Shown piece after piece: positions 34,104-41,804 of a stretch of DNA of 64,000 nucleotides. Position 1 is the stretch's first letter; each line of letters opens with the position of its first letter. The notes under the pieces were generated by a model that was not told where the DNA came from, did no database searches, and was given only the letters and a program-made list of their open reading frames with translations. Position numbers and translations under genes: made by a program. Source of the stretch: Cohnella panacarvi Gsoil 349 (lineage in GTDB: Bacteria > Bacillota > Bacilli > Paenibacillales > Paenibacillaceae); NCBI RefSeq assembly GCF_000515335.1, contig NZ_KI911563.1, positions 3,810,869 through 3,874,868 of the forward strand, read 5' to 3'.

Positions 34104-35132
34104 GTGCCGCCATTTGACGAGTTCGGGCTCATCCGCGCTTGGACGGAAGGGCGCCAGGCCGAGCCTTTCCTCGCTTCGGCAGGCGTTACGGTCGGCATTG
34201 GAGACGATGCGGCCGTCGTGGCTGCCGATACCGGTACGGACTGGCTGCTCGCGGTCGATACGATGGTGGAACAGATTCATTTCAAGCCGGACACGATGGA
34301 GGACGCGGATATCGGTTACAAAGCGTTAGCTGCCAACGTTAGCGATATCGCGGCGATGGGCGGCGTGCCTAAGCATGCGCTCATATCCGTAAGCGTACCT
34401 CCGGGTTGGGATGCGGGACGCATGGAACGGTTGTACGAAGGGCTTTACGCTTGCGCGGATCAGTACGGAATCGCCGTCGTCGGCGGGGATACGACATCCT
34501 CGCCCGGGCATTTGGTGGTGGCCGTTACGTTAATCGGGTGCGTGGAAACCGGCACGGCGATCCGCCGAAGCGGGGCGCGGCCGGGTCAGTTCGTGTTCCT
34601 GACCGGCCCGACCGGACTGTCGGCAGGCGGCTTGCACGGCATGCTCGCCCAGGGAGACGCGGCGAAGGGTTCCGCGCGCGTGCCCGTGCCGCCGAAGCGG
34701 CTGACCGATGCGCACCGAAGGCCGCAGCCGTCGGTGAAGGCCGGCCGGTTGCTGCAGGGCTTCGCTTCGTCGCTGAATGACGTAAGCGACGGGCTGGCCA
34801 GCGAAGCGTGGGAGATCGCCGACGCGTCGGGCGCGAGACTCGTGCTTCGGGAGACGGAACTGCCGATTTCCGGCGAGCTTGCAGGGTATGCGGGACGATG
34901 CGGATGTTCGGCGCTGGATTGGATTCTATACGGCGGCGAGGATTACGTGCTGCTGGGAACGGCGGATCTCGAGCATGAGGCCGAGTTAAGACGCAAGTTC
35001 CGCGAAGAACGGCTTCCTTTCTTCGTGATCGGCTTCGTGGAAGAAGGAGCTTCCGGCGTCGAGCTGGAAATGTCGAACGGGAAACGCAAACCGTTGCTTA
35101 AGCGCGGGTATAATCATTTTGCGAAAGGATAA
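34104..35132 (+). CDS. thiL: Thiamine-monophosphate kinase
   Basis: 342 aa. Phosphorylates thiamine monophosphate to the diphosphate cofactor with ATP. FGLIRAW, VGIGDDAAVV, DTMVEQIHF and IGYKALAANVSDIAAMGG are the ThiL/PurM-fold marks, with the Asp residues that hold Mg-ATP, and NDVSDGLASE follows. GTG start at 34104 with AAAGGGG upstream. First gene of the thiL-tsaE-tsaB-rimI-tsaD operon, an order conserved in Bacillales. Confidence 0.93.
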   Translation: MPPFDEFGLIRAWTEGRQAEPFLASAGVTVGIGDDAAVVAADTGTDWLLAVDTMVEQIHFKPDTMEDADIGYKALAANVSDIAAMGGVPKHALISVSVPPGWDAGRMERLYEGLYACADQYGIAVVGGDTTSSPGHLVVAVTLIGCVETGTAIRRSGARPGQFVFLTGPTGLSAGGLHGMLAQGDAAKGSARVPVPPKRLTDAHRRPQPSVKAGRLLQGFASSLNDVSDGLASEAWEIADASGARLVLRETELPISGELAGYAGRCGCSALDWILYGGEDYVLLGTADLEHEAELRRKFREERLPFFVIGFVEEGASGVELEMSNGKRKPLLKRGYNHFAKG

Positions 35133-35141
35133 ATCGGACAT

Positions 35142-35660
35142 ATGCAGCTGAACGAGAGAAGAGAGCATACGAAGCGGTATGTCCTTGAAGCTTCTTCGGA
35201 AGCGGACACGGTCGAGTTCGCGGACGCGTTGGCCGCGTTAGCCGTTCCGGGTACCGTGCTCGCGGTCGACGGCGACCTTGGCGCGGGCAAGACGCGGTTC
35301 GCGCAAGCTTTGGCGGCCGCGCTGGGAGTGCCGGGTATCGTCAACAGCCCTACTTTTACGATTATTAAAGAATACGAAGGCGACAAGCTGCCTTTATACC
35401 ATATGGACGTCTATCGGCTGTCGCTGGCGGAAGCGGACGAGCTCGGATTGGACGAGTATTTTCACGGCAGGGGCGTATCGCTTGTCGAATGGGCGTCGAT
35501 CATCGAACCGATCTTGCCCGAAGAGCGGCTGCATATCGAGCTGAGATCGACAGGACCGACTTCCCGGACGATACGGTGCACGCCGATCGGCGAGCGTTAC
35601 GAGAAATGGTGCGAAGCGATCGCGTTACTGAAAGCCGAGGAGGAGCAAGCGAATGACTGA
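35142..35660 (+). CDS. tsaE: tRNA threonylcarbamoyladenosine biosynthesis ATPase TsaE
   Basis: 172 aa. ATPase of the TsaB-TsaD-TsaE complex that completes t6A37 on ANN-decoding tRNAs. Walker A GDLGAGKTRFAQ, NSPTFTIIKEY, YHMDVYRL and LVEWASIIEPILPEE are family motifs. It starts 9 bases after the thiL stop and overlaps tsaB by 8 bases. Length is slightly above the usual 150-160. Confidence 0.93.
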   Translation: MQLNERREHTKRYVLEASSEADTVEFADALAALAVPGTVLAVDGDLGAGKTRFAQALAAALGVPGIVNSPTFTIIKEYEGDKLPLYHMDVYRLSLAEADELGLDEYFHGRGVSLVEWASIIEPILPEERLHIELRSTGPTSRTIRCTPIGERYEKWCEAIALLKAEEEQAND

Positions 35661-36429
35661 TGTAAGGCAACCGACGACGGTGACGCTGCTGGCGCTCGAT
35701 TCCTCGACCGCATCGATGTCCGTGGCGATCGTTCGAGACGGGCAAGTACTCGAATCGTTTACGACGTTCACGGAGCGCAACCATTCGGTACGCGTCGTGT
35801 CGGAGATCAAAGAGATACTGTCGCGCAACGGAATCCGGGGCGAAGAGCTGGACGGAATCGCAATCGGACAAGGACCGGGCTCTTATACGGGCGTGCGTAT
35901 CGGAGTTACGGCGGCGAAGACGCTGGCATGGGCGTGGGGCAAACCGCTCATCGGGGTATCCAGCCTAGAGGCGCTTGCATACAGCGCTAGGCTAAAGACG
36001 GATTCGGGCGAGGCAGTTCGGCCGGAAGCGTGGATCGTCCCGCTTATGGATGCGCGCCGAGGTCAAGTGTACACGGCACGTTATGTGGCAGGTAAAGACG
36101 CGGAATGGCATCGGGCGAACGAGGACGGCATCCGATTGATCGCGGACTGGACCGTTCGTCTGAAGGAGCATGCGGAGATCGGTGCGGAGCAGGTCGAGGT
36201 GTGGCTCGTCGGGGATGTGGCGGCCCATGAGGCGGTCATTGCCGAAGCGCAGGCGTCGTTCGCCGGTTTTCGGACGTTGGCATGCGATTTGGACGCGGGA
36301 GCGCTCGGGCTGCTGGCGGAACGCCGATATCGGAGCGGACATCGGGACGACGTTCATGCGTTCGTGCCGAATTACACGCAATTGGCGGAAGCGGAAGCGA
36401 AGCTACTGTCCGCGTCGCGGGGAGAGTGA
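35653..36429 (+). CDS. tsaB: tRNA threonylcarbamoyladenosine biosynthesis protein TsaB
   Basis: 258 aa. Scaffold paralogue of TsaD (ASKHA fold) that dimerises with it. LLALDSSTASMSVAIV, RNHSVRVVSEIKEIL, GIAIGQGPGSYTGVRIGVT and GVSSLEALAYSA are TsaB marks. It lacks the metal-binding HxxxH of TsaD, as expected. It overlaps tsaE and is 4 bases before rimI. Confidence 0.93.
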   Translation: MTDVRQPTTVTLLALDSSTASMSVAIVRDGQVLESFTTFTERNHSVRVVSEIKEILSRNGIRGEELDGIAIGQGPGSYTGVRIGVTAAKTLAWAWGKPLIGVSSLEALAYSARLKTDSGEAVRPEAWIVPLMDARRGQVYTARYVAGKDAEWHRANEDGIRLIADWTVRLKEHAEIGAEQVEVWLVGDVAAHEAVIAEAQASFAGFRTLACDLDAGALGLLAERRYRSGHRDDVHAFVPNYTQLAEAEAKLLSASRGE

Positions 36430-36433
36430 CACG

Positions 36434-36946
36434 ATGCGGGAAGTTGGCGGGGAACTCGTATTTCGCAGCATGACGCTAAGCGACGTCGGCACGATCGCCC
36501 GGATCGAGAGGGAGTCGTTCACCGCGCCGTGGTCGGAGGAAGCGTTCCGCAACGAACTGATGAACAATTTGTTCGCCAAATACATGGTCATGGAACGGGA
36601 CGGCAGCATCCTCGGTTACGGCGGCATGTGGATGATCGTCGACGAGGCGCATGTCACGAACATTGCGGTTCGTGAGACGTATCGCGGCCAAGGGCTGGGC
36701 AAGAGACTCTTGCAGGAGCTCATGCGAACGGCTCAATGGCTCGGCGCGGTTCGTATGACGCTCGAAGTACGGGTAACGAACGAGATTGCCAAATCGCTGT
36801 ATGAGCGCATGGGTTTCGTTGCTTCGGGCATTCGTCCGAATTATTATTCGGATAACATGGAGGACGCCCTGATCATGTGGGCCGAGCTCGCTCCGGAAGG
36901 CGCGAACGAGGAGACGGCATTCACCGCGGAAGGGGAAGACGGATGA
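36434..36946 (+). CDS. rimI: Ribosomal protein S18-alanine N-acetyltransferase RimI
   Basis: 170 aa GNAT acetyltransferase that acetylates the N-terminal Ala of S18 in studied species. ESFTAPWSEEAF, VTNIAVRETYRGQGLGKRLL (acetyl-CoA loop RGQGLG) and NEIAKSLYERMGF are the RimI pattern. The ATG at 36434, four bases after tsaB, is used; the frame open back to 36170 lies inside tsaB. A C-terminal tail of about 20 acidic residues is longer than usual. Overlaps tsaD (ATGA). Confidence 0.9.
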   Translation: MREVGGELVFRSMTLSDVGTIARIERESFTAPWSEEAFRNELMNNLFAKYMVMERDGSILGYGGMWMIVDEAHVTNIAVRETYRGQGLGKRLLQELMRTAQWLGAVRMTLEVRVTNEIAKSLYERMGFVASGIRPNYYSDNMEDALIMWAELAPEGANEETAFTAEGEDG

Positions 36947-37974
36947 GCTTGAACGACTATTACATCCTTGCAATAGAGACCAGTTGCGACGAGACGTCGG
37001 TGGCGGTCGTCCGCAACGGACGCGAAGTGTTGTCCAACGTCGTCTCCAGCCAGATCGACACGCATCGGCAATTCGGCGGCGTCGTTCCCGAGATCGCATC
37101 CCGGAAGCACGTGGAGAGCATGACGATCATCATCGAAGAGGCGATTTCCGTCGCGGGCATCGGCTTGTCCGATATCGACACGGTTGCCGTTACGCAAGGT
37201 CCGGGTCTTGTCGGGGCCTTGTTGGTAGGCGTCGTTGCGGGCAAAAGCTTGGCGATGGCGCTGGACGTACCGCTCATCGGGACGCATCATATCGCCGGAC
37301 ATATTTACGCTAACCATCTCGTCGGAGATATCGTATATCCTTCGTTGGCGCTCGTCGTGTCGGGCGGGCATACGGAAATCGTGCTGCTGGAGTCGGAAGG
37401 AAAGTTCCGCATTCTCGGGCGCACGCGGGACGACGCGGTCGGCGAAGCGTACGACAAAGTCGCACGGGCGCTGCAATTCCCGTATCCGGGCGGCCCTTAC
37501 GTGGACAAGCTGGCGCAATCGGCGTCGGAGGAGATCGTGCTGCCGCGCTCCTGGTTGGAGCCGGATTCTTACGATTTCAGCTTCAGCGGCTTGAAATCCG
37601 CGGTGCTCGCGGAGATTAACCGCTCTCGGATGAAGGGCGAGTCGCCGGATTTCTCCGCGCTCGCGCGGGGGTTCCAGCAGTCCGTCATCGACGTCGTGAC
37701 GACGAAGGCGATGAAGGCGGCGAGTGCTTACGGCGCGCAGCAAGTGCTGCTATGTGGCGGAGTCGCGGCGAATCGCGGGCTGCGCGAGCGGCTCGCCGGG
37801 CTGTGCGCGGAAGCGGGTCTGCCGCTGCTGATCCCGCCGCACTCCTTGTGCACGGACAATGCCGCCATGATCGCCGCCGCTGCGGATCTTAAGTGGCGAC
37901 GCGGAGAGTTTTCCACCCTCGATTTGAAGGCGGAGCCCGTATTCTCGCTGGAGGAATGGTCGGTTAAGGACTGA
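36943..37974 (+). CDS. tsaD: tRNA N6-adenosine threonylcarbamoyltransferase TsaD
   Basis: 343 aa catalytic subunit that moves the threonylcarbamoyl group to A37. LAIETSCDETSVAVV, GGVVPEIASRKHVE, the metal-binding HHIAGHI, LALVVSGGHTE, DDAVGEAYDKVAR and LCGGVAANRGLR are all present. It begins on the rimI stop (ATGA) and is the last gene of the operon; its stop codon lies inside the stem of the following terminator. Confidence 0.95.
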   Translation: MSLNDYYILAIETSCDETSVAVVRNGREVLSNVVSSQIDTHRQFGGVVPEIASRKHVESMTIIIEEAISVAGIGLSDIDTVAVTQGPGLVGALLVGVVAGKSLAMALDVPLIGTHHIAGHIYANHLVGDIVYPSLALVVSGGHTEIVLLESEGKFRILGRTRDDAVGEAYDKVARALQFPYPGGPYVDKLAQSASEEIVLPRSWLEPDSYDFSFSGLKSAVLAEINRSRMKGESPDFSALARGFQQSVIDVVTTKAMKAASAYGAQQVLLCGGVAANRGLRERLAGLCAEAGLPLLIPPHSLCTDNAAMIAAAADLKWRRGEFSTLDLKAEPVFSLEEWSVKD

Positions 37975-37997
37975 TGCGCGATGCATCGGTCTTTTTC
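37971..37997 (+). terminator. Terminator overlapping the tsaD stop
   Basis: CTGATGC, loop GCGAT, GCATCGG (7 bp with one G-T pair) followed by TCTTTTT. The TGA stop of tsaD is in the left arm. Confidence 0.75.
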
Positions 37998-38040
37998 TCT
38001 TTACAACGATATCCCCTTCCCTCAGGGGAGAGGCTGTGAG

Positions 38041-39111
38041 GAAATAAGCACATGTGGTGTCACTAAATTGCTCGCAGTGCGGGGTTTCGGCGAAATAAGC
38101 ACACGAGGTGACACTAAATTGCTCGCGGTGCGGGGTTTCGGCGAAATAAGCACACGAGGTGACACTAAATTGCTCGCGATGCGGGGTTTCGGCGAAATAA
38201 GCACACGAGGTGACACTAAATTGCCAGCAGTGCGGGGTTTCGGCGAAATAAGCACACGAGGTGACACTAAATTGCCAGCAGTGCGGGGTTTCGGCGAAAT
38301 AAGCACATGTGGAGTCTCTAAATTGCTCGCGGTGCGGGGTTTCGGCGAAATAAGCACACGAGGTGACACTAAATTGCTCGCGGTGCGGGGTTTCGGCGAA
38401 ATAAGCACACGAGGTGACACTAAATTGCTCGCGGTGCGGGGTTCCGGCGAAATAAGCACACGAGGTGACACTATATTGCCAGCAGTGCGGGGTTTCGGCG
38501 AAATAAGCACATGTGGAGTCTCTAAATTGCTCGCGGTGCGGGGTTTCGGCGAAATAAGCACATGTGGAGTCTCTAAATTGCTCGCAGTGCGGGGTTTCGG
38601 CGAAATAAGCACACGAGGTGACACTAAATTGCCAGCAGTGCGGGGTTTCGGCGAAATAAGCACACGAGGTGACACTAAATTGCCAGCGGTGCGGGGTTTC
38701 GGCGAAATAAGAACACGAGGTGACACTATATTGCCAGCAGTGCGGGGTTTCGGCGAAATAAGCACATGTGGAGTCTCTAAATTGCCAGCAGTGCGGGGTT
38801 TCGGCGAAATAAGCACACGAGGTGACACTATATTGCCAGCAGTGCGGGGTTTCGGCGAAATAAGCACACGAGGTGACACTAAATTGCTCGCGGTGCGGGG
38901 TTTCGGCGAAATAAGCACACGAGGTGACACTAATTTGCCAGCGGTGAGGGGTTTCGGCGAAATAAGCACACGAGGTGACACTAATTTGCCAGCGGTGAGG
39001 GGTTTCGGCGAAATAAGCACACGAGGTGACACTAAATTGCTCGCGGTGCGGGGTTTCGGCGAAATAAGCACACGTGGTGTCACTAAATTGCCAGCGGTGC
39101 TGGATTTAGGC
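38041..39111. repeat. Tandem array of 21 x 51 bp, perfect register
   Basis: Units start with GAAATAAG(C/A)ACA every 51 bases from 38041 to 39061, 21 units and 1071 bp without a single insertion or deletion. Each internal unit has the small palindrome TTTCGGCGAAA at the junction. Two alleles exist at one site (ACACGAGGTGACACT or ACATGTGGAGTCTCT) and two at another (TGCTCGC or TGCCAGC), mixed along the array. Because 51 is a multiple of three, ORFs of about 400 codons stay open on both strands (17-residue periods). No ribosome binding site, signal peptide or family match supports either as a gene; the plus-strand ATG is inside the tsaD terminator. Confidence 0.95.
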
Positions 39112-39147
39112 GGACAAAACTTTTTCCAAAAACAAGCGATTTCCGAA

Positions 39148-39176
39148 TTGACAGACGATTTGTTGGTGAATATAAT
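39148..39176 (+). promoter_or_regulatory. Consensus SigA promoter for the Leu T-box / leuA unit
   Basis: TTGACA (39148-39153), exactly 17 bp, TATAAT (39171-39176): a full consensus promoter, 36 bp after the last 51-bp unit. Strong initiation with control left to the T-boxes downstream fits. Confidence 0.9.
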
Positions 39177-39215
39177 AAAAACCAATCCCGATACAGGGAG
39201 CATAACCTAAGTAAA

Positions 39216-39488
39216 CGCGATGATCAGGATCAGTAGGGAATGCCCGGCATACAGAGAGCTGCGGGACGGTGCAACGCAGCGGAAGGGTACCTGAAGCTCG
39301 CCTGTGAGCGGATCGTTGGAACGGCGGAGCGCCATCGCTCCTAAGCGTACATCGATACGGCTAACCCCCGATACAAGGTATTAAGCGGACGCCTCCATCC
39401 TCCGGGACTCGGTCGCGTCAACAAGAGTGGTACCGCGGAAGGCTAACATGCCCGCCGTCTCTTATTCCAAGAGACTGGCGGGCTTTTA
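39216..39488 (+). promoter_or_regulatory. T-box riboswitch 1 (Leu, specifier CTC)
   Basis: Stem I region with AGAGAGCTGCGGG; specifier CTC at 39297-39299 in a GAAGCTCGCC context; the T-box AGAGTGGTACCGCGGAA at 39424-39440; then an intrinsic terminator GCCCGCC...GGCGGGC with TTTT (39450-39487). Uncharged tRNA-Leu(GAG) should stabilise the antiterminator and permit transcription. Confidence 0.92.
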
Positions 39489-39499
39489 TATTACTATCG

Positions 39500-39825
39500 C
39501 GATGAACGGGAGCAGTAAGAATACCTCGGGTGCAGAGAGCTGCGGGTTGGTGCGACGCAGCCGAAGAGGGTTCCGAAACTCGCCCGGGAGCGTAACGGCG
39601 GAAAGAAGTTCGGCGCAAGCCGAAACCTTCACGTACGTCGATACGGCTGGCCCCCGATATCGGGCGCTTGCGGCGACTTCAACCGACCGAACGGGGGAAG
39701 CCGAAGCACACAAGGGGGAGGACTCGTTTGCCATTCGGAAGGCAAACCCCTCCAAGCGGAGTGGTACCGCGGCGGTCTGATCGGCCCGTCGTCTCTGAAA
39801 ATCATCAGGAGACGGCGGGCTTTTT
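39500..39825 (+). promoter_or_regulatory. T-box riboswitch 2 (Leu, specifier CTC), in tandem
   Basis: CAGAGAGCTGCGGG near 39533, specifier CTC at 39579-39581 in GAAACTCGCC, T-box GCGGAGTGGTACCGCGG at 39757-39772, and a terminator GCCCGTCGTCTC...GAGACGGCGGGC then TTTTT (39784-39825). Two Leu T-boxes in series sharpen the response to leucine starvation. Confidence 0.92.
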
Positions 39826-39878
39826 GTCGTTCTCCCGGGGCTTCGCCAACCAATCCCAAACCTTAGGAGGGCTTTACG

Positions 39879-41474
39879 ATGACCAATCAAACACAAACGC
39901 ACACCCAAGCAACGACCGCTAAACAACAAATCCGCATTTTCGATACGACGCTCCGCGACGGAGAGCAGGCGCCAGGCGCTTCGATGCGCCCCGAGCAGAA
40001 AATCGTCATCGCCCGCCAGCTGGCGCGCCTCGGCGTCGACATCATCGAGCCGGGCTTCGCGATATCCAGCCCCGGCGAGTTCCAAGCGATCCAGCACATT
40101 TCCCGCGAGCTGCAGAACACGGAAATATGCGGCTTCGCCCGCTGCGTACCGATCGACATCGACGCCGCCGTCCAAGCGACGCAGGACGCGGCTCGCCGCC
40201 GGCTTCACCTGTTCATCTCTTCGTCGCAGATCCATCTGGACTTCCAATTGCGCAAAACGCAGGATCAAGTCGTCGAGATGGTTCGCGGCATGGTTTCCTA
40301 CGGTAAGCAGTTCGTGAACGAAATCGAGTTTTCGCCGATGGACGCATCCCGCGCAAGCGAGGAGTTTCTGTTCCGGGTCATCGAGACCGCGATCGAAGCG
40401 GGAGCGACGATCATCAACGTGCCGGATACGATGGGCTACGCGCTCCCAGAGGAATTCGGCCCGTTGTTTACGAGAATCCGCAAAGGCGTGCGGGGCGGCG
40501 ACAAAGTCGTCTACAGCACGCACTGCCACAACGACCTCGGACTTGCGGTCGCGAACAGCTTGGCGGCGATCCGCCACGGAGTAACGCAAGTGGAAGTGAG
40601 CGTTAACGGCGTCGGAGAGCGCGCGGGCAACTGCTCGTTGGAGGAGCTGGTTATGGCGATCGAGACGAGAGGCGAATCGATGGGCGTGACGACGAATATC
40701 AACATCGATCAAATTTACGAAACTTCGCGAGTCGTCAGCCGGGCGATGCATTTCCCGATCGCGTACAACAAACCGATCGTCGGCCGCAACGCTTTTCAAC
40801 ACGAATCGGGCATCCATCAGGACGGCCTCCTGAAAAACCGCAACACCTACGAGATCATGGATCCCGAGGCGATGGGCATCCCGCGCAGCATGATCATTCT
40901 GGGCAAACATTCCGGCCGCCATGCGATCAAGCACCGGGTAGCGGAGTTCGGGGTCCAGCTGAACGACGAGGAGATGGAGGATCTGTACAACCGCTTCAAG
41001 GCGAAAGCCGACGAACAGAAAATCATTACCGACGACGTGCTCATGCAACTGGTAGGCGAATCGACGGATACGATCGTGCAGCCTTACTCGCTGGTCGATC
41101 TGCAAGTGCTGGCAGGTTCTCAACGATCCCGCATCGCGTCGGTGACGATTCACAGCTCTGAAGAGGGGACGGATGCCACCTACACCGGCGTAGGCGAAGG
41201 TCCGCTCGAAGCGGTTATCCAATGCATCCGCCAAGCGATGCCGGTCGACGCGGAATTCGAGGATTTGGAGCTGCACTCGCTGTCCACGGGGGAAGACGCT
41301 TCGGGCGAAGCGGTCGTCTCCGTCGTCAGCAACGGCAAGCGGTTCCGCGGCACCGCGATCCACAGAGACATTATTCTGGCGGCCGCCAGAGCTTACGTGG
41401 CAGCCTGCAACGGAGTCGTCATCGCCCGTCGCCAGGCAGCCGAAGCCGAGCGAAAGGAAGCGGCGGGAGAATAA
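39879..41474 (+). CDS. leuA: 2-isopropylmalate synthase
   Basis: 531 aa. First committed enzyme of leucine synthesis: 2-oxoisovalerate plus acetyl-CoA. RIFDTTLRDGEQAPGASM, STHCHNDLGLAVANSLAA (metal-binding HxH), NGVGERAGNCSLEE and HESGIHQDG in the TIM barrel, and a C-terminal LeuA regulatory domain from about residue 400 for leucine feedback. TAGGAGGG is 8 bases before the ATG. It is alone behind two Leu T-boxes, without leuBCD. A 696-codon frame on the other strand is a shadow. Confidence 0.96.
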   Translation: MTNQTQTHTQATTAKQQIRIFDTTLRDGEQAPGASMRPEQKIVIARQLARLGVDIIEPGFAISSPGEFQAIQHISRELQNTEICGFARCVPIDIDAAVQATQDAARRRLHLFISSSQIHLDFQLRKTQDQVVEMVRGMVSYGKQFVNEIEFSPMDASRASEEFLFRVIETAIEAGATIINVPDTMGYALPEEFGPLFTRIRKGVRGGDKVVYSTHCHNDLGLAVANSLAAIRHGVTQVEVSVNGVGERAGNCSLEELVMAIETRGESMGVTTNINIDQIYETSRVVSRAMHFPIAYNKPIVGRNAFQHESGIHQDGLLKNRNTYEIMDPEAMGIPRSMIILGKHSGRHAIKHRVAEFGVQLNDEEMEDLYNRFKAKADEQKIITDDVLMQLVGESTDTIVQPYSLVDLQVLAGSQRSRIASVTIHSSEEGTDATYTGVGEGPLEAVIQCIRQAMPVDAEFEDLELHSLSTGEDASGEAVVSVVSNGKRFRGTAIHRDIILAAARAYVAACNGVVIARRQAAEAERKEAAGE

Positions 41475-41510
41475 TCCAAGCGACAATCGCATAATTGCCA
41501 ATTCAACAGG

Positions 41511-41767
41511 TGTGGACAACTTATCCACACCTGTTGTGCATAATGGGGACAAACTCGTAAATCCACTGTGGGGCAAGGGGGGAGTTGTCCATGAAAATGG
41601 GATGAGTTTTTCACAACGGAGCTGTGGATAGTGTGGACAATGTGGATAGAACGGTGGAAAACTAATCGAACAAGCGCAAAGGTCGACAAAAAAGCTTGCG
41701 CATCAACATTCTCGGGTTGCGGATTCGACAAAATCCCCGAAGTCTGTTGCTCGCAAGCTGTGGATAG
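41511..41767. other. Cluster of DnaA-box-like sequences in a 330-bp intergenic region
   Basis: One perfect DnaA box TTATCCACA (41521-41529) and five single-mismatch sites: TGTGGACAA (41511, 41632) and TGTGGATAG (41623, 41641, 41759). The first two form the arms of a 13-bp inverted repeat around 41506-41538 (AACAGGTGTGGA / TCCACACCTGTT). No gene is seen between leuA (41474) and the ABC-F gene (41805). It may be a DnaA-titrating cluster; not an origin, as dnaA/dnaN are absent. Confidence 0.5.
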
Positions 41768-41804
41768 AACTGTGTATATCGTATTGGTAATTTCGAAGGT
41801 CTGT

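Noticed and set aside
37981..39210. 409-codon plus-strand ORF and 393-codon minus-strand ORF across the first 51-bp array
   Set aside because: Both are open only because the unit is 17 codons long with no stop; the plus ATG lies in the tsaD terminator, no ribosome binding site or family match is present.
39486..41576. 696-codon minus-strand ORF over T-box 2 and leuA
   Set aside because: Antisense to leuA and a structured RNA; no ribosome binding site and no motif.
41511..41767. Replication origin
   Set aside because: DnaA-box-like sites only; no dnaA, dnaN or rpmH nearby and no AT-rich unwinding region.
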